Part shown: piece after piece, positions 16,374-24,994 of the stretch
Layout of the letters: every line of letters begins with the position of its first letter
Position numbering within the stretch: the stretch's first letter is position 1
Position numbers and translations under genes: made by a program
The notes under the pieces: generated by a model
The model's input: only the letters and a program-made list of their open reading frames with translations
Database searches by the model: none
What the model was told of the DNA's origin: nothing
Assembly (NCBI GenBank): GCA_022813675.1
Contig: CP063375.1
Span: forward strand, 880,001 to 944,000
Source of the DNA: Deferribacteraceae bacterium V6Fe1
GTDB lineage: Bacteria > Chrysiogenota > Deferribacteres > Deferribacterales > Deferrivibrionaceae
Direction of reading: 5' to 3'
DNA length: 64,000 nucleotides

Positions 16374-16919
16374 ATGAAAATTATTACCATACCAAATATT
16401 CTAACAATATTTAGGTTTTTTGTAATCCCCTTTGCCGCATACAATATATACATTTCAAATTTTTATACAGCACTATTTTTAATTTTTATTGCGGTTGTGA
16501 CTGACGGGCTGGACGGATTTATCGCTCGAAAATTTAATCAGACATCCAAATTGGGCAAGATAATTGACCCGATAGCTGACAAATTGCTTGTGATTGTAGG
16601 ACTTGTAACGGTTTACTTTAATAAAGATATAGAGTTTAATAGCATTTTGATAGCGGTAATCATATTTAGAGAGATTTATATTTTAGCAGGCGGGCTATTT
16701 TTGCTGATTAAGTCAAAAAGATTTAAAATATCCCCAACTATTGTAGGCAAGGTTACCGCATTTTGTGAATTTATGATGCTGATACTGATAATATTAAATC
16801 AGATTACGATAACAATGAACTATTTTTTAGAATTAAGTATATGGGCTGTAGTTATTATGCTGATAGTTTCATTTGTGCAGTATACAGTACTGGGGTTTAG
16901 ATATTTGAGTGATTGGTGA
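16374..16919 (+). CDS. pgsA: CDP-diacylglycerol-glycerol-3-phosphate 3-phosphatidyltransferase
   Basis: A 181-residue membrane enzyme of phosphatidylglycerol synthesis. It carries the CDP-alcohol phosphotransferase motif DGLDGFIARKFNQ...GKIIDPIADK at about residues 45-70, with the aspartates that bind the metal. About five membrane helices are seen. There is no Shine-Dalgarno sequence; a TATAAT at 16363-16368 ends only 5 bp before the ATG, so the mRNA may be leaderless. It is the last gene before tRNA-Gly(CCC). Confidence 0.9.
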   Translation: MKIITIPNILTIFRFFVIPFAAYNIYISNFYTALFLIFIAVVTDGLDGFIARKFNQTSKLGKIIDPIADKLLVIVGLVTVYFNKDIEFNSILIAVIIFREIYILAGGLFLLIKSKRFKISPTIVGKVTAFCEFMMLILIILNQITITMNYFLELSIWAVVIMLIVSFVQYTVLGFRYLSDW

Positions 16920-17071
16920 CTATTTATCCTGATGTTATGATATTGTGAGAGATTAACTTATTGCTAAATATAGATTGTGCTTTCCAAAACACGAATCATG
17001 GTTTACGATTCACGGCTCTTTAAATTGGCCGATTGACAAATTTTAAAAAAAGTATTAAATGAATAATCCGT

Positions 17072-17144
17072 GCGGGTGTAGCTCAGTTGGTAGAGCATCA
17101 GCTTCCCAAGCTGAGGGTCGCGGGTTCGAGTCCCGTCACCCGCT
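17072..17144 (+). tRNA. tRNA-Gly (CCC), integration target of element 2
   Basis: A 73-base tRNA with acceptor GCGGGTG/CACCCGC, anticodon CCC and U73. Its T arm reads TCCCG where the Gly(GCC) gene reads TCCGG. This one-base difference distinguishes the two att halves of element 2. Confidence 0.95.
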
Positions 17145-17150
17145 TTTTTT
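17125..17150 (+). repeat. attL of element 2
   Basis: The T arm to T-run of tRNA-Gly(CCC). It differs from 21276-21301 by one base (TCCCG versus TCCGG). Confidence 0.9.
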
Positions 17151-17427
17151 GCGTCCGTCATTCGGTGTCATATCCTTTCATATTACCTTATTTTACAAAT
17201 ATTTGCAGATATTTTTTGACTTTTCATATTTTTGTCAATAACTATTTTTACTCGAAAAAACGAGTAAAAAAACGAGTAAAAAGTCATATTTTGGGCATTC
17301 TTTACTCGTTTTTAAGACAAAGTACTTGTTTATTAGTAATTTGTAAGAAATTTTTATGCTTTTTTACATTTTCTCTCATCAAAACTTTACTCGCAAATAT
17401 TACAAATAAAAATTGCGAGGTGTTTTT

Positions 17428-18650
17428 ATGGCAAAGAAGAATATGTCAGAAAAAGAAATTAAGAAACTCAAACCGGTCGAAGGAAATATTTTAAAAGAGA
17501 GGGTATCGTATAGGCTGTATATTTATGTTTATGAAAATGGCAGAAAGGTGTGGTATTACCGTCAAAGCAATAATTCTGACAAACTTATTGGTGAATATCC
17601 GATAGTTTCATATACCGAAGCTTTTGACCGTAGAGATAAAATGAGTAATGCAGAAAAAATGGGCATTCCTCTATCATTGGAAATTAAGGTGAATGACATG
17701 TTTTATAAGTATTTTGAATTAAAAAGTAACAGATGGTCCGATTACACAAGAAAAAGAAAGAAGCAAATTTATGAGAAGGACATTAAGCCGATATTGGGTG
17801 ATATGCTGATACAAAAGGTAACGATAAACCACATTTTAAAAGTTGTAAAAGTCATTGAAGACAGAGATGCCCTTCATACATTGGAAAAGGTAGTGGTGAT
17901 TATTAAGAATATATTTAATAAAGCAAAAGCTTTGGTTATATACAAATAAACCCGGCCAGTGAATTGGAAGAGCTTGTAAAAAAACCTGTAAGAAAAAACT
18001 ATGCCGCTTTAACAGACCCAGAGGGTATAAGTAACCTTGTAAAAGGTTTAGAGTACTATAAGGGTAATAATATAACAAAAATGGCTTTACAATTTCTTTT
18101 GCTAACCGCCCAAAGGAGCTATACAGTCAGGGCAGCTAAATGGGAAAATATAGATATTGAAAATGGGATTTGGGATATTCCGGCTGAAGATATGAAGATG
18201 AAAACACCTTTAAGATTGCCTTTATCAAATCAGGCAATTAACTTACTGAAGGAAATGAAACAATATACCGGTGATAAAAAGTATATCTTTTACTCATTTT
18301 ATTCCAAAAGCGGAATATTAAGTGAAAATACATTTAATTTGGCTTTAAGAAGAATTGGTTTTAGCAGTGATGAAACAGTAGCACATGGACTTAGGACAAG
18401 TTTTATGAGCAGTATGGCGGAAATGGGTTTTCCTGTTGATGTTTTAAATCTTATTCTTGACCATAAAAAGAGAAATAAAATTGAGGCAGCTTACAATAGG
18501 TCGGAAAGGTTTGAAGATAAAAAGATGGTATTGCGGGCTTGGGCTGACTATCTTGATAAACTTAAAAAGTCTGAGAGACCGTCAGCTATTAAAATAAAGC
18601 TTGCCAAGTCAAGTATAGAATCTTACTCAATAGTAGAAAGGGTATCCTAA
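17428..18650 (+). pseudogene. int: P4-type tyrosine integrase, element 2 (frameshift in the middle)
   Basis: Identical by eye to the element 1 integrase except for A-run lengths. The run at 17935-17938 has four A where element 1 has five (2605-2609). The first frame therefore stops at 17949 after the arm-binding and core-binding parts. The rest stays open to 18650 in another frame, starting again at the ATG-less LEELVKK region, and contains the entire catalytic set: Arg (TAQRS), Lys (KMKTPLRLPLS), HGLR, LDHKKRN and the tyrosine in AAYNRSE. The two copies break at different places, so a complete integrase (about 407 residues) can be pieced together from both. Confidence 0.88.
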
Positions 18651-18664
18651 ATGGATATCCTTTT

Positions 18665-18850
18665 TTAATCTTCATTTTTGGCATTTTCAATAAATTCAGT
18701 GATATCTGACAACCGCCATAATTTAACCCCCATATTTAATTTTATGGGCTTAGGGAATATCCCGGCTTTCATTCCTCTCCTGTAAGTGCTTTCAGAAACC
18801 TTAAAAATTTGAAGTACATCTTTTAAGCGAATAAAACCATTATCGTGCAT
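18665..18850 (-). CDS. AlpA family / excisionase-like DNA-binding protein, element 2 (intact)
   Basis: A 61-residue protein with the MerR-like winged helix of AlpA/Xis proteins: FIRLKDVLQIFKVSESTYRR, then GIFPKPIKL and WRLSDITEFIENA. In P4-like islands AlpA controls integrase expression and excision. It faces the integrase gene tail to tail, with an inverted repeat (18912-18931) upstream of its own start. This is the only intact recombination-related gene of the two elements. Confidence 0.85.
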   Translation of the reverse strand: MHDNGFIRLKDVLQIFKVSESTYRRGMKAGIFPKPIKLNMGVKLWRLSDITEFIENAKNED

Positions 18851-19913
18851 ACTTACCCCCCATAAAGTTTAGTAGCAATAAGATACCAACGTAAAGTTTA
18901 CCTGATATAAATTTTGGTTAATCAACCAAAATAAGTTTTGATTTTAAATTCGGTTTTTAATGGTTAGATTTTCAAGCTACTCAATATATATATGTTAGCG
19001 AAATCCTCCCGACTTTAAGGCTCGAGATACCCTTGAAAATCTATAAAAACCTACAAAATCGTAGGATAGCAAAGGATACAATCTGCCATAAATGTATTTT
19101 GTTGTAGCAGAACCAAATACGAGACAACTGCAATTTTAAATTGCAAATAGCTCCTTACAGCAGTTTTTCTGTTTTTTCTGTAAAGTTATCTTATTGATAA
19201 CAATACAAATAACCTAATAAAACCACAATTCATTCACATTGTAAATGTGAACGAATTGGGCAAGGTTTTTGATATACTTTTTTATATCATTTACGTTTGA
19301 GATATTTAAATCTCTTCGAGATTTGTTTTATTTATGTGACACTGCACATAAATAAAACGTTAAATATACAATCACTGTCGACGCAGTTCTCCTGCCTATT
19401 TTTTATCTTTAACGAACTCTTGCTATATAATATAAGCTAGTCAAGTTTTTTTATTAGTTTTTTACAGCATTTGATAAAGTTGCTAAAATTAGAAAGATAA
19501 CCGAAAACAGTCAGGAATAATAGTTTGACTGAGTAAAATTATTTCATAAAAATTTAAAAAATGCGTAATAAAGTTGCGATATCTATTTTAAAGGTGGTAT
19601 AATTAGAAAGAGTTTGCAGCTTGAAAGCTGAATAAGTTGTGAGTGATAAGTAAAACAAACAATGGTTTTTATTTTAATTTGGCGACTTGATTTCAAGTTG
19701 ATTTTGAAAATTTGCTATTTTTAACGCTTATTGTTAATTGTCAATAAGTTACAGGAAAAGTTAGATAGGTAGAACTTGAAATTTTTAATCGTTATTTATC
19801 AATAAGTTACAAAATGGGGTATCAAAATTTACAAAGTAGAAAAATTGATACCCCCCCCTTCTTTAAAAATGCCCTTGCAAGTATCTGAAAATATGGTATT
19901 AAAAAGGGGTGCT
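18851..19913. other. Non-coding block and CRISPR leader of element 2
   Basis: Matches 3530-4592 with two base changes seen (TTTTTATTTT for TTTTTGTTTT, and GATTTTGAAAA for GATTTTTAAAA). It repeats the operator-like inverted repeat, the three hairpins (from about 19226), the TTGCGA/TATAAT promoter and the leader with its GGGGTATCAA inverted repeat. No ORF is seen. Confidence 0.7.
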
Positions 19914-20912
19914 ATTGGAATTTATGACCTGACTTGAAGGGATTACGACCTCATTAACGGCTTATCTTTGAGACAAGTGTCAATAAGCATTGGAATTTAT
20001 GACCTGACTTGAAGGGATTACGACCCAAACTATCAAGACCGCTTAAAAACTTTGCCAACTCTTATTGGAATTTATGACCTGACTTGAAGGGATTACGACT
20101 TTTTCGGTAACTTCGGTTTCAGAAACTTCAGTTTCAACATTGGAATTTATGACCTGACTTGAAGGGATTACGACCAAACTATCAAGACCGCTTAAAAACT
20201 TTGCCAACTCTTTATTGGAATTTATGACCTGACTTGAAGGGATTACGACTGAGACAAGTGTCAATAAGCTCTTGCTTGACCTTTTCATTGGAATTTATGA
20301 CCTGACTTGAAGGGATTACGACTTTGTTCGTTTGTGGGCTTGTGTGGAGAAGCCCAAAGCAATTGGAATTTATGACCTGACTTGAAGGGATTACGACTTA
20401 TATTTTTATTTTAAGCAGACACCCCGTATTGGAATTTATGACCTGACTTGAAGGGATTACGACCAAACGACTTTAATTTGTCTTTTGCGAAAATCTGCCT
20501 TGTATATTGGAATTTATGACCTGACTTGAAGGGATTACGACATACTTATATTTCTGGCAAAGCAGGCTAATAAACTGATTGGAATTTATGACCTGACTTG
20601 AAGGGATTACGACCCTTCCAGCTTTGTAAGTGGATGGATATAAGTATATAACATTGGAATTTATGACCTGACTTGAAGGGATTACGACTTGTCAGTTTTT
20701 GATGAAAAAAAGTGTCTTATATATTAATTGGAATTTATGACCTGACTTGAAGGGATTACGACTGTTCATACTTCCTCCATATCTCAATTATTTGTTGTTT
20801 AATTGGAATTTATGACCTGACTTGAAGGGATTACGACTCAAGCGTTTTTTCTCTAAAGCATACTGCAAATAAATTTATTGGAATTTATGACCTGACTTGA
20901 AGGGATTACGAC
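19914..20912 (+). CRISPR. CRISPR array 2: 14 repeats, 13 spacers
   Basis: The same 36-bp repeat as array 1. Spacers are mostly 36-39 bases; spacer 7 (20398-20427) has 30 and spacer 8 (20464-20505) has 42. Spacers 9-12 equal spacers 14-17 of array 1. Spacers 2 (20025-20063) and 4 (20175-20213) are the same target shifted by one base. Spacers 1 and 5 share 20 bases. Spacer 13 next to the tail is not in array 1. Leader-proximal spacers 1-8 are unique to this copy. Confidence 0.99.
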
Positions 20913-21275
20913 TTATACCGTAATGCGAGACTCGTAAATCGTTATCCGGATATTTTTTAATGAAGTTAGGAGATGGCTACAATTTTTCTTATCTATAATT
21001 TTTATGACTCTTTTCTGATTTGGTTATTCGTCTTTTCTCCATTTCTGTTAATGTTAAATGTATAATTATTTCCCAGTAAAAGCCCTTAAAATCGGTAGTG
21101 TATAATCAGAATCGCAATAAACCAGGGTTAAAATTTGCTATTGAAAAATATTCACAATTTAAGCATATTTTACGGGTAAAGTGAGTAAAGTGAGATGATG
21201 AAAAATGAGTAAAAAAGCGAGTAAAAATATGTGCGTTACAGAAAAAGTCAATTATAGTAATATGTTAAAGCTTAT
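20913..21275. other. Right end of element 2
   Basis: A 363-bp non-coding end matching 6189-6551 with about five single-base changes. It carries the same TGAGTAAA/CGAGTAAAAA motifs. Confidence 0.6.
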
Positions 21276-21301
21276 TTCGAGTCCGGTCACCCGCTTTTTT
21301 T
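21276..21301 (+). repeat. attR of element 2
   Basis: Carries TCCGG, the tRNA-Gly(GCC) form, although the insertion is in tRNA-Gly(CCC). This half therefore came in with the element. The sequence changes to unrelated chromosomal DNA right after the seven T. Confidence 0.9.
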
Positions 21302-21440
21302 CTAAATTAATTTATGTCAATTCTTATTTTTAAATGTTAACAATATGTTATGTATAGTCCAAAAAAGTAAACATACCATTAGTTATGTGTTGTTCTTTGC
21401 TTAGGTTTTGAATAAATATTTAAGAATAGTTAAAAATATA

Positions 21441-21468
21441 TTGACAATTAAGGAGAAAAAGATAGTAT
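21441..21468 (+). promoter_or_regulatory. Promoter of the mshA-like pilin gene
   Basis: TTGACA at 21441-21446 and TAGTAT at 21463-21468 are 16 bp apart, about 28 bp before the start codon at 21496, with TGGAGG as ribosome site. The element insertion left this promoter intact. Confidence 0.6.
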
Positions 21469-21495
21469 TCTATCAGTATTTAATGGAGGTTTATT

Positions 21496-21957
21496 ATGAA
21501 TAAAAAAGGTTTTACACTAATTGAATTAGTGATCGTAATCGTAATTCTCGGTATTTTGGCTGCTGTAGCTGTGCCTAAATTTGCCAATCTTTCAAAAGAT
21601 GCAAAGATTTCAGTTGTTAAAGGTTTGGGCGGTGCAGTAAACGCTGCTAAAGACATAGTCAGAGCTAAGTGGCTTATTCAGGATAATCAAAGTGCAGATA
21701 ATATAACCGTTGATGGGCAAGTGGTTAAAGTAAATAGTAAAGGGTATCCTTTGGCAACGTCAGAAGGTATAGGTGTAGCTGTCAACTTTGATACTGATAA
21801 GTTTGATAATGGAACAGTTGGAACTACAGCTTATTACTTTAACTATACCGGAACAAATGCTCCTACAGTTACAACATCAATTGATTGTGGAGTAATTTAT
21901 AATGTTAAAACTGACAACTCTACAGAAGTTATTATTGGTACTGACGGTTGTGAATAG
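21496..21957 (+). CDS. mshA: Type IV (MSHA-type) major pilin
   Basis: The prepilin has 153 residues with a short leader MNKKG, cleavage before FTLIE, glutamate at mature position 5 and a hydrophobic helix to about residue 27. The C-terminal half has two cysteines (DCGVIY, DGCE) that may form the pilin loop. It has its own promoter and a strong terminator, as expected for a highly expressed major subunit. The assembly genes lie at 24995-37257 and the motor gene at 55556-57238. MshA is the likely role; GspG-like pseudopilin is an alternative. Confidence 0.85.
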   Translation: MNKKGFTLIELVIVIVILGILAAVAVPKFANLSKDAKISVVKGLGGAVNAAKDIVRAKWLIQDNQSADNITVDGQVVKVNSKGYPLATSEGIGVAVNFDTDKFDNGTVGTTAYYFNYTGTNAPTVTTSIDCGVIYNVKTDNSTEVIIGTDGCE

Positions 21958-21967
21958 CATATAGGAC

Positions 21968-21996
21968 AAGGCGGCTCAGTTGAGCCGCCTTTTTTA
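21968..21996 (+). terminator. Terminator of the pilin gene
   Basis: An 11-bp stem (AAGGCGGCTCA with TGAGCCGCCTT) with a 2-base centre, followed by T residues, 10 bp after the stop codon. Confidence 0.9.
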
Positions 21997-22059
21997 TATT
22001 TTTCCTTCTTATAGCTTTTAACTTCAAATGTTGAACTCAAAAATTGAACTTAGAACCTT

Positions 22060-23109
22060 TTACATATGACAAAACCACCCCTTTGTTATATTGCATATTT
22101 TAACTACAGACAACATTACAGGGACTTCTACCAATACCCCTACCACTGTAGCAAGAGCTGCACCTGATTCGGGTCCAAAAAGTGTAATTGCTGTTGCAAC
22201 AGCAAGCTCAAAAAAGTTACTTGCACCGATGAGTGCTCCCGGAGCTGCAATATTATGATTGACTTTGAAAAACTTCATTAGCAGATATACGATAGAAGAG
22301 TTGAAATATACCTGAATTAATATAGGGATTGAAATTAGTATGACATGAAACCATCTTGTGGTAATATTGTCAGATTGAAAAGCAAATATTAACACAAGAG
22401 TCAATAGCAGGGCAGATATTGCCACAGGGTGAAGTTTTTGTATAAAATTATTAAACCACTCTTCAGATTTGACTCTTAACAATACTGACCTTGTCCATGC
22501 ACCCAGAGCAAGGGGGATTACAATAAAAACTACCACCGAGTAAAATAATACCATAAATGGCACTGTGAGATTTGAGGCACCACTAACCAAAAATTTAACG
22601 ACCGGAGCAAAAGCAATGAGCATTATCAAATCATTAAAAGCAACCTGCACAAGAGTATATCCCGGATCGCCGTCCACAAGATAACTCCATACAAAAACCA
22701 TAGCTGTGCAAGGGGCAGCCGCCAAAATAATCACCCCTGCTGTGTATTGGTCAGCAAGCTCAGGCCCGATTAACGGGGCAAAAAATATTTTGAAAAACAG
22801 ATAACCAATGAGAGCCATGCTGAATGGTTTAACAAGCCAGTTTACAAATCCAGTAATCAATAGCCCTTTTGGATTTTTACCAACGTTTAGCACGGAAGAA
22901 AAATCTACTTTTAGCATCATCGGGTAAATCATCAACCATATTAAAATGGCAATAGGGAGATTAATTTGTGAGCCCTTGGCAAACTCAATATTTCTCAAAG
23001 ATTCAATGACTCCGGGGATTAATTTCCCCAAAATAATTCCAACTACCATACAGATTGCCACCCAAAGGGTCAAATATCTGTCAAACAAGCTCATCTTTTT
23101 GTTTGACAT
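22060..23109 (-). CDS. arsB: ACR3-type arsenite efflux permease
   Basis: The 349-residue membrane protein has about ten helices. It is of the ACR3 family, with the conserved cysteine in AAPCTAMVFVWSYL and the GASNFFELAVATA segment. It exports arsenite (sometimes antimonite) across the inner membrane. It is the third gene of an arsR-arsC-acr3 operon; its start is directly adjacent to the arsC stop. The name arsB is used loosely for this family. Confidence 0.93.
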   Translation of the reverse strand: MSNKKMSLFDRYLTLWVAICMVVGIILGKLIPGVIESLRNIEFAKGSQINLPIAILIWLMIYPMMLKVDFSSVLNVGKNPKGLLITGFVNWLVKPFSMALIGYLFFKIFFAPLIGPELADQYTAGVIILAAAPCTAMVFVWSYLVDGDPGYTLVQVAFNDLIMLIAFAPVVKFLVSGASNLTVPFMVLFYSVVVFIVIPLALGAWTRSVLLRVKSEEWFNNFIQKLHPVAISALLLTLVLIFAFQSDNITTRWFHVILISIPILIQVYFNSSIVYLLMKFFKVNHNIAAPGALIGASNFFELAVATAITLFGPESGAALATVVGVLVEVPVMLSVVKICNITKGWFCHM

Positions 23110-23535
23110 TTAAAATTCCTCCAATAAATTTTTCAATTCACCTTTTATATAATCTTTAATTTCATCCCTCACTTTTATAAATACCTTTACTTTTTCTTCT
23201 TCGCTCCCTTCAAATTTTGCAGGGTCATCAAACCCTTTGTGAATGATTTTTGCCTCTTTTAAATACATTGGGCACGTTTCATTGGCGTGGCCGCATACTG
23301 TAACTACCACATCAAAATCGATATTGCCTAAATCCTGCAACGTCTTTGAATAGTGAGAGCTGACATCCACATTGTCAGCAGTCATGACCTTTACCATGTA
23401 GGGATTGAGTCCGTGTTTTTCAATGCCGGCAGAATATACGTCATATTTGTCGCCAAGATATAATTTTCCATAGCCTTCAGCCATCTGGCTTCTGCACGAG
23501 TTGCCCGTGCACAAGAAAAGTAGCCTCTTTTTCAT
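23110..23535 (-). CDS. arsC: Arsenate reductase, thioredoxin-coupled type
   Basis: A 141-residue low-molecular-weight-phosphatase-fold enzyme. The P-loop CTGNSCRS lies at about residues 9-16. The later cysteines (VTVCGHANETCPMY) serve the intramolecular disulfide relay. The general-acid aspartate is in DDPAKF. It reduces arsenate to arsenite for export by the adjacent ACR3 pump. It overlaps the upstream arsR-type gene by 4 bp. Confidence 0.93.
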   Translation of the reverse strand: MKKRLLFLCTGNSCRSQMAEGYGKLYLGDKYDVYSAGIEKHGLNPYMVKVMTADNVDVSSHYSKTLQDLGNIDFDVVVTVCGHANETCPMYLKEAKIIHKGFDDPAKFEGSEEEKVKVFIKVRDEIKDYIKGELKNLLEEF

Positions 23536-24245
23536 ATCAAATTCTCCTCTTTTAAATGTTCATAAATATCGTTATAGGCTTTATCTATTTGTTCAAAATT
23601 TACATCATCAAAATCTATATCCTCTATATCCCAAAATAGTATTTTTTGGGCATTAATGCTGTTTTTATGGGATTTGTATGCTTCTTTGCATACAAAAATA
23701 ACCGTGTCATAATTTTCTTCCAAGAAATTATTGATGTGTTTTGGGAAAAAGTTTTTATTAGGAAACTTTTCCTTTAAAAAGGTTTTGACATTTTTGTTTA
23801 TTATAGTACCCGGGTTTGTGCCTGCACTAAAGACGGAAAAAGTGGTGTTATTTTTTAGGATAGCCTCAGTGATTTGGCTTCTGCAAGAGTTTTTTGTGCA
23901 TACAATGAGGATTGTCTTGTTGTCAGAGCAAGATGACTCGAGATTATTTAAAATAGATATATCTTTTAAGGCTGTATCGGTTGCGCCGAAATTTTTTAAG
24001 ATTGATTGTAGGATTGAATAAAAGTCGGAGTCTAACTTTTTGTTAATGGAGTAGTAAATCCATTTGCCGTTTTTTTCTCCAATGATTATATCCGCATTTT
24101 TTAGCTTTGAAAGATGTGTGGAGAGGGTAGATTGCTTTAATTTTAAGACCTTTTCTATTTCGCAAACACAAAGTGATTTTTCTTGCAAAAGGTTTAATAT
24201 CCTTAGTCTTTGCTCGTCGGCAATTGTTTTGAGAAAGTTAATCAT
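23532..24245 (-). CDS. arsR: ArsR regulator fused to an ArsC-like phosphatase domain
   Basis: The protein has 237 residues. Residues 1-85 are an ArsR winged helix with the metalloid-binding pair in SLCVCEIEKV and recognition helix LKQSTLSTHLSKL. Residues about 108-235 are a second low-molecular-weight-phosphatase domain with an intact P-loop CTKNSCRS. The fusion could make the repressor respond to, or itself reduce, arsenate; catalysis is unproven, and the resolving cysteines of stand-alone ArsC are not obvious (only FVCKEAY). It is the first gene of the ars operon, with an operator-like repeat just upstream. Confidence 0.88.
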   Translation of the reverse strand: MINFLKTIADEQRLRILNLLQEKSLCVCEIEKVLKLKQSTLSTHLSKLKNADIIIGEKNGKWIYYSINKKLDSDFYSILQSILKNFGATDTALKDISILNNLESSCSDNKTILIVCTKNSCRSQITEAILKNNTTFSVFSAGTNPGTIINKNVKTFLKEKFPNKNFFPKHINNFLEENYDTVIFVCKEAYKSHKNSINAQKILFWDIEDIDFDDVNFEQIDKAYNDIYEHLKEENLI

Positions 24246-24251
24246 ACGGAT

Positions 24252-24279
24252 AACATATCAATAAATTGCGATATGTCAA
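24252..24279 (-). promoter_or_regulatory. ars promoter with overlapping ArsR operator candidate
   Basis: On the minus strand, TTGACA (24279-24274) and TATGTT (24257-24252) are 16 bp apart. The inverted repeat ACATATC/GATATGT (24253-24276) covers the spacer and both boxes, as expected for repression by ArsR. Confidence 0.65.
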
Positions 24280-24376
24280 TATGAAAAATGTAAAAATGTT
24301 AAATGGTTGTATTTTGCTTGAAATAAAAAGTAATAAGTATTAAAATTTAAAATGAGTTATACTCGGAGAAATCTAT

Positions 24377-24958
24377 ATGCCACCTTTAGCTAAAAAAACT
24401 GACAAAAAATATACATATCAAGATTATTTAAATTGGCCTGATGATGAAAGGTGGGAAATTATTAATGGTGATGCGTATAATATGAGCCCATCTCCTGTAA
24501 GAAAACATCAGGCTATAAGCAGAAATATAACTTGGCAAATTGGTTTGCAAAAAGATAAATTAAAGAGTTGTTCCTTTTTTGAAGCACCAATGGATGTTGT
24601 TTTTGATGAGTATAATATAGTTCAGCCTGATATATTTATAGTGTGTGATAAAAATAAAAAAACTGATTATATTTTTGAAATACCAGCACTAATTATTGAA
24701 ATAGTTTCCCCTTCAACTGAGCTTAAAGATAAAAGAGAAAAATTTCATCTTTATGAACGTTTTGGTGTAAAAGAGTATATAATAATTTATCCGGAAAGAG
24801 AATATATTGAAAGATACATACTTAAAAGAGGGAAATATGGCGCACCTGAGATTTTCAACTGGGATGAAACATTAAACATGAAAACGTTTGATTTAGAGAT
24901 ATCTTTATGGGAAGTATTTGATAAGGATATTAGCAGTGAAGATTATGGTAACATTTGA
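24377..24958 (+). CDS. Uma2 (DUF820) family protein, PD-(D/E)XK fold
   Basis: The 193-residue protein has the Uma2 signature: YLNWPDDERWEIINGD at the N-terminus, the acidic VQPDIFIV and EIVSPST strands at about 79-112, and FHLYERFGVKEYIII. These are the catalytic-core elements of a restriction-endonuclease-like fold. The biological role of the family is poorly known; cyanobacteria and other groups carry many copies. It sits between the ars operon and mshQ and has no partner gene. Confidence 0.85.
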   Translation: MPPLAKKTDKKYTYQDYLNWPDDERWEIINGDAYNMSPSPVRKHQAISRNITWQIGLQKDKLKSCSFFEAPMDVVFDEYNIVQPDIFIVCDKNKKTDYIFEIPALIIEIVSPSTELKDKREKFHLYERFGVKEYIIIYPEREYIERYILKRGKYGAPEIFNWDETLNMKTFDLEISLWEVFDKDISSEDYGNI

Positions 24959-24994
24959 TTTAAAAGAATATTATTTCAAAAAAGATGGTGTTTG

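Larger units (their letters stand above)
17125..21301. mobile_element. Integrative element 2: integrase, AlpA and CRISPR array, no cas genes
   Basis: The second copy of the element, inserted in tRNA-Gly(CCC) with a repeat offset of 4151 bp. The size difference from element 1 (596 bp) is explained by a 597-bp shorter array and single-base indels. Gene order and non-coding parts match element 1 almost base for base. The right flank here is unrelated chromosomal DNA (CTAAATTAATTTATG), which defines the true element boundary. Confidence 0.92.

Noticed and set aside
1805-21301. The two elements as an assembly duplication artefact
   Set aside because: The flanks, tRNA anticodons, spacers and several single bases differ, and the att bases fit recombination products. 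A mis-assembly would not create these.
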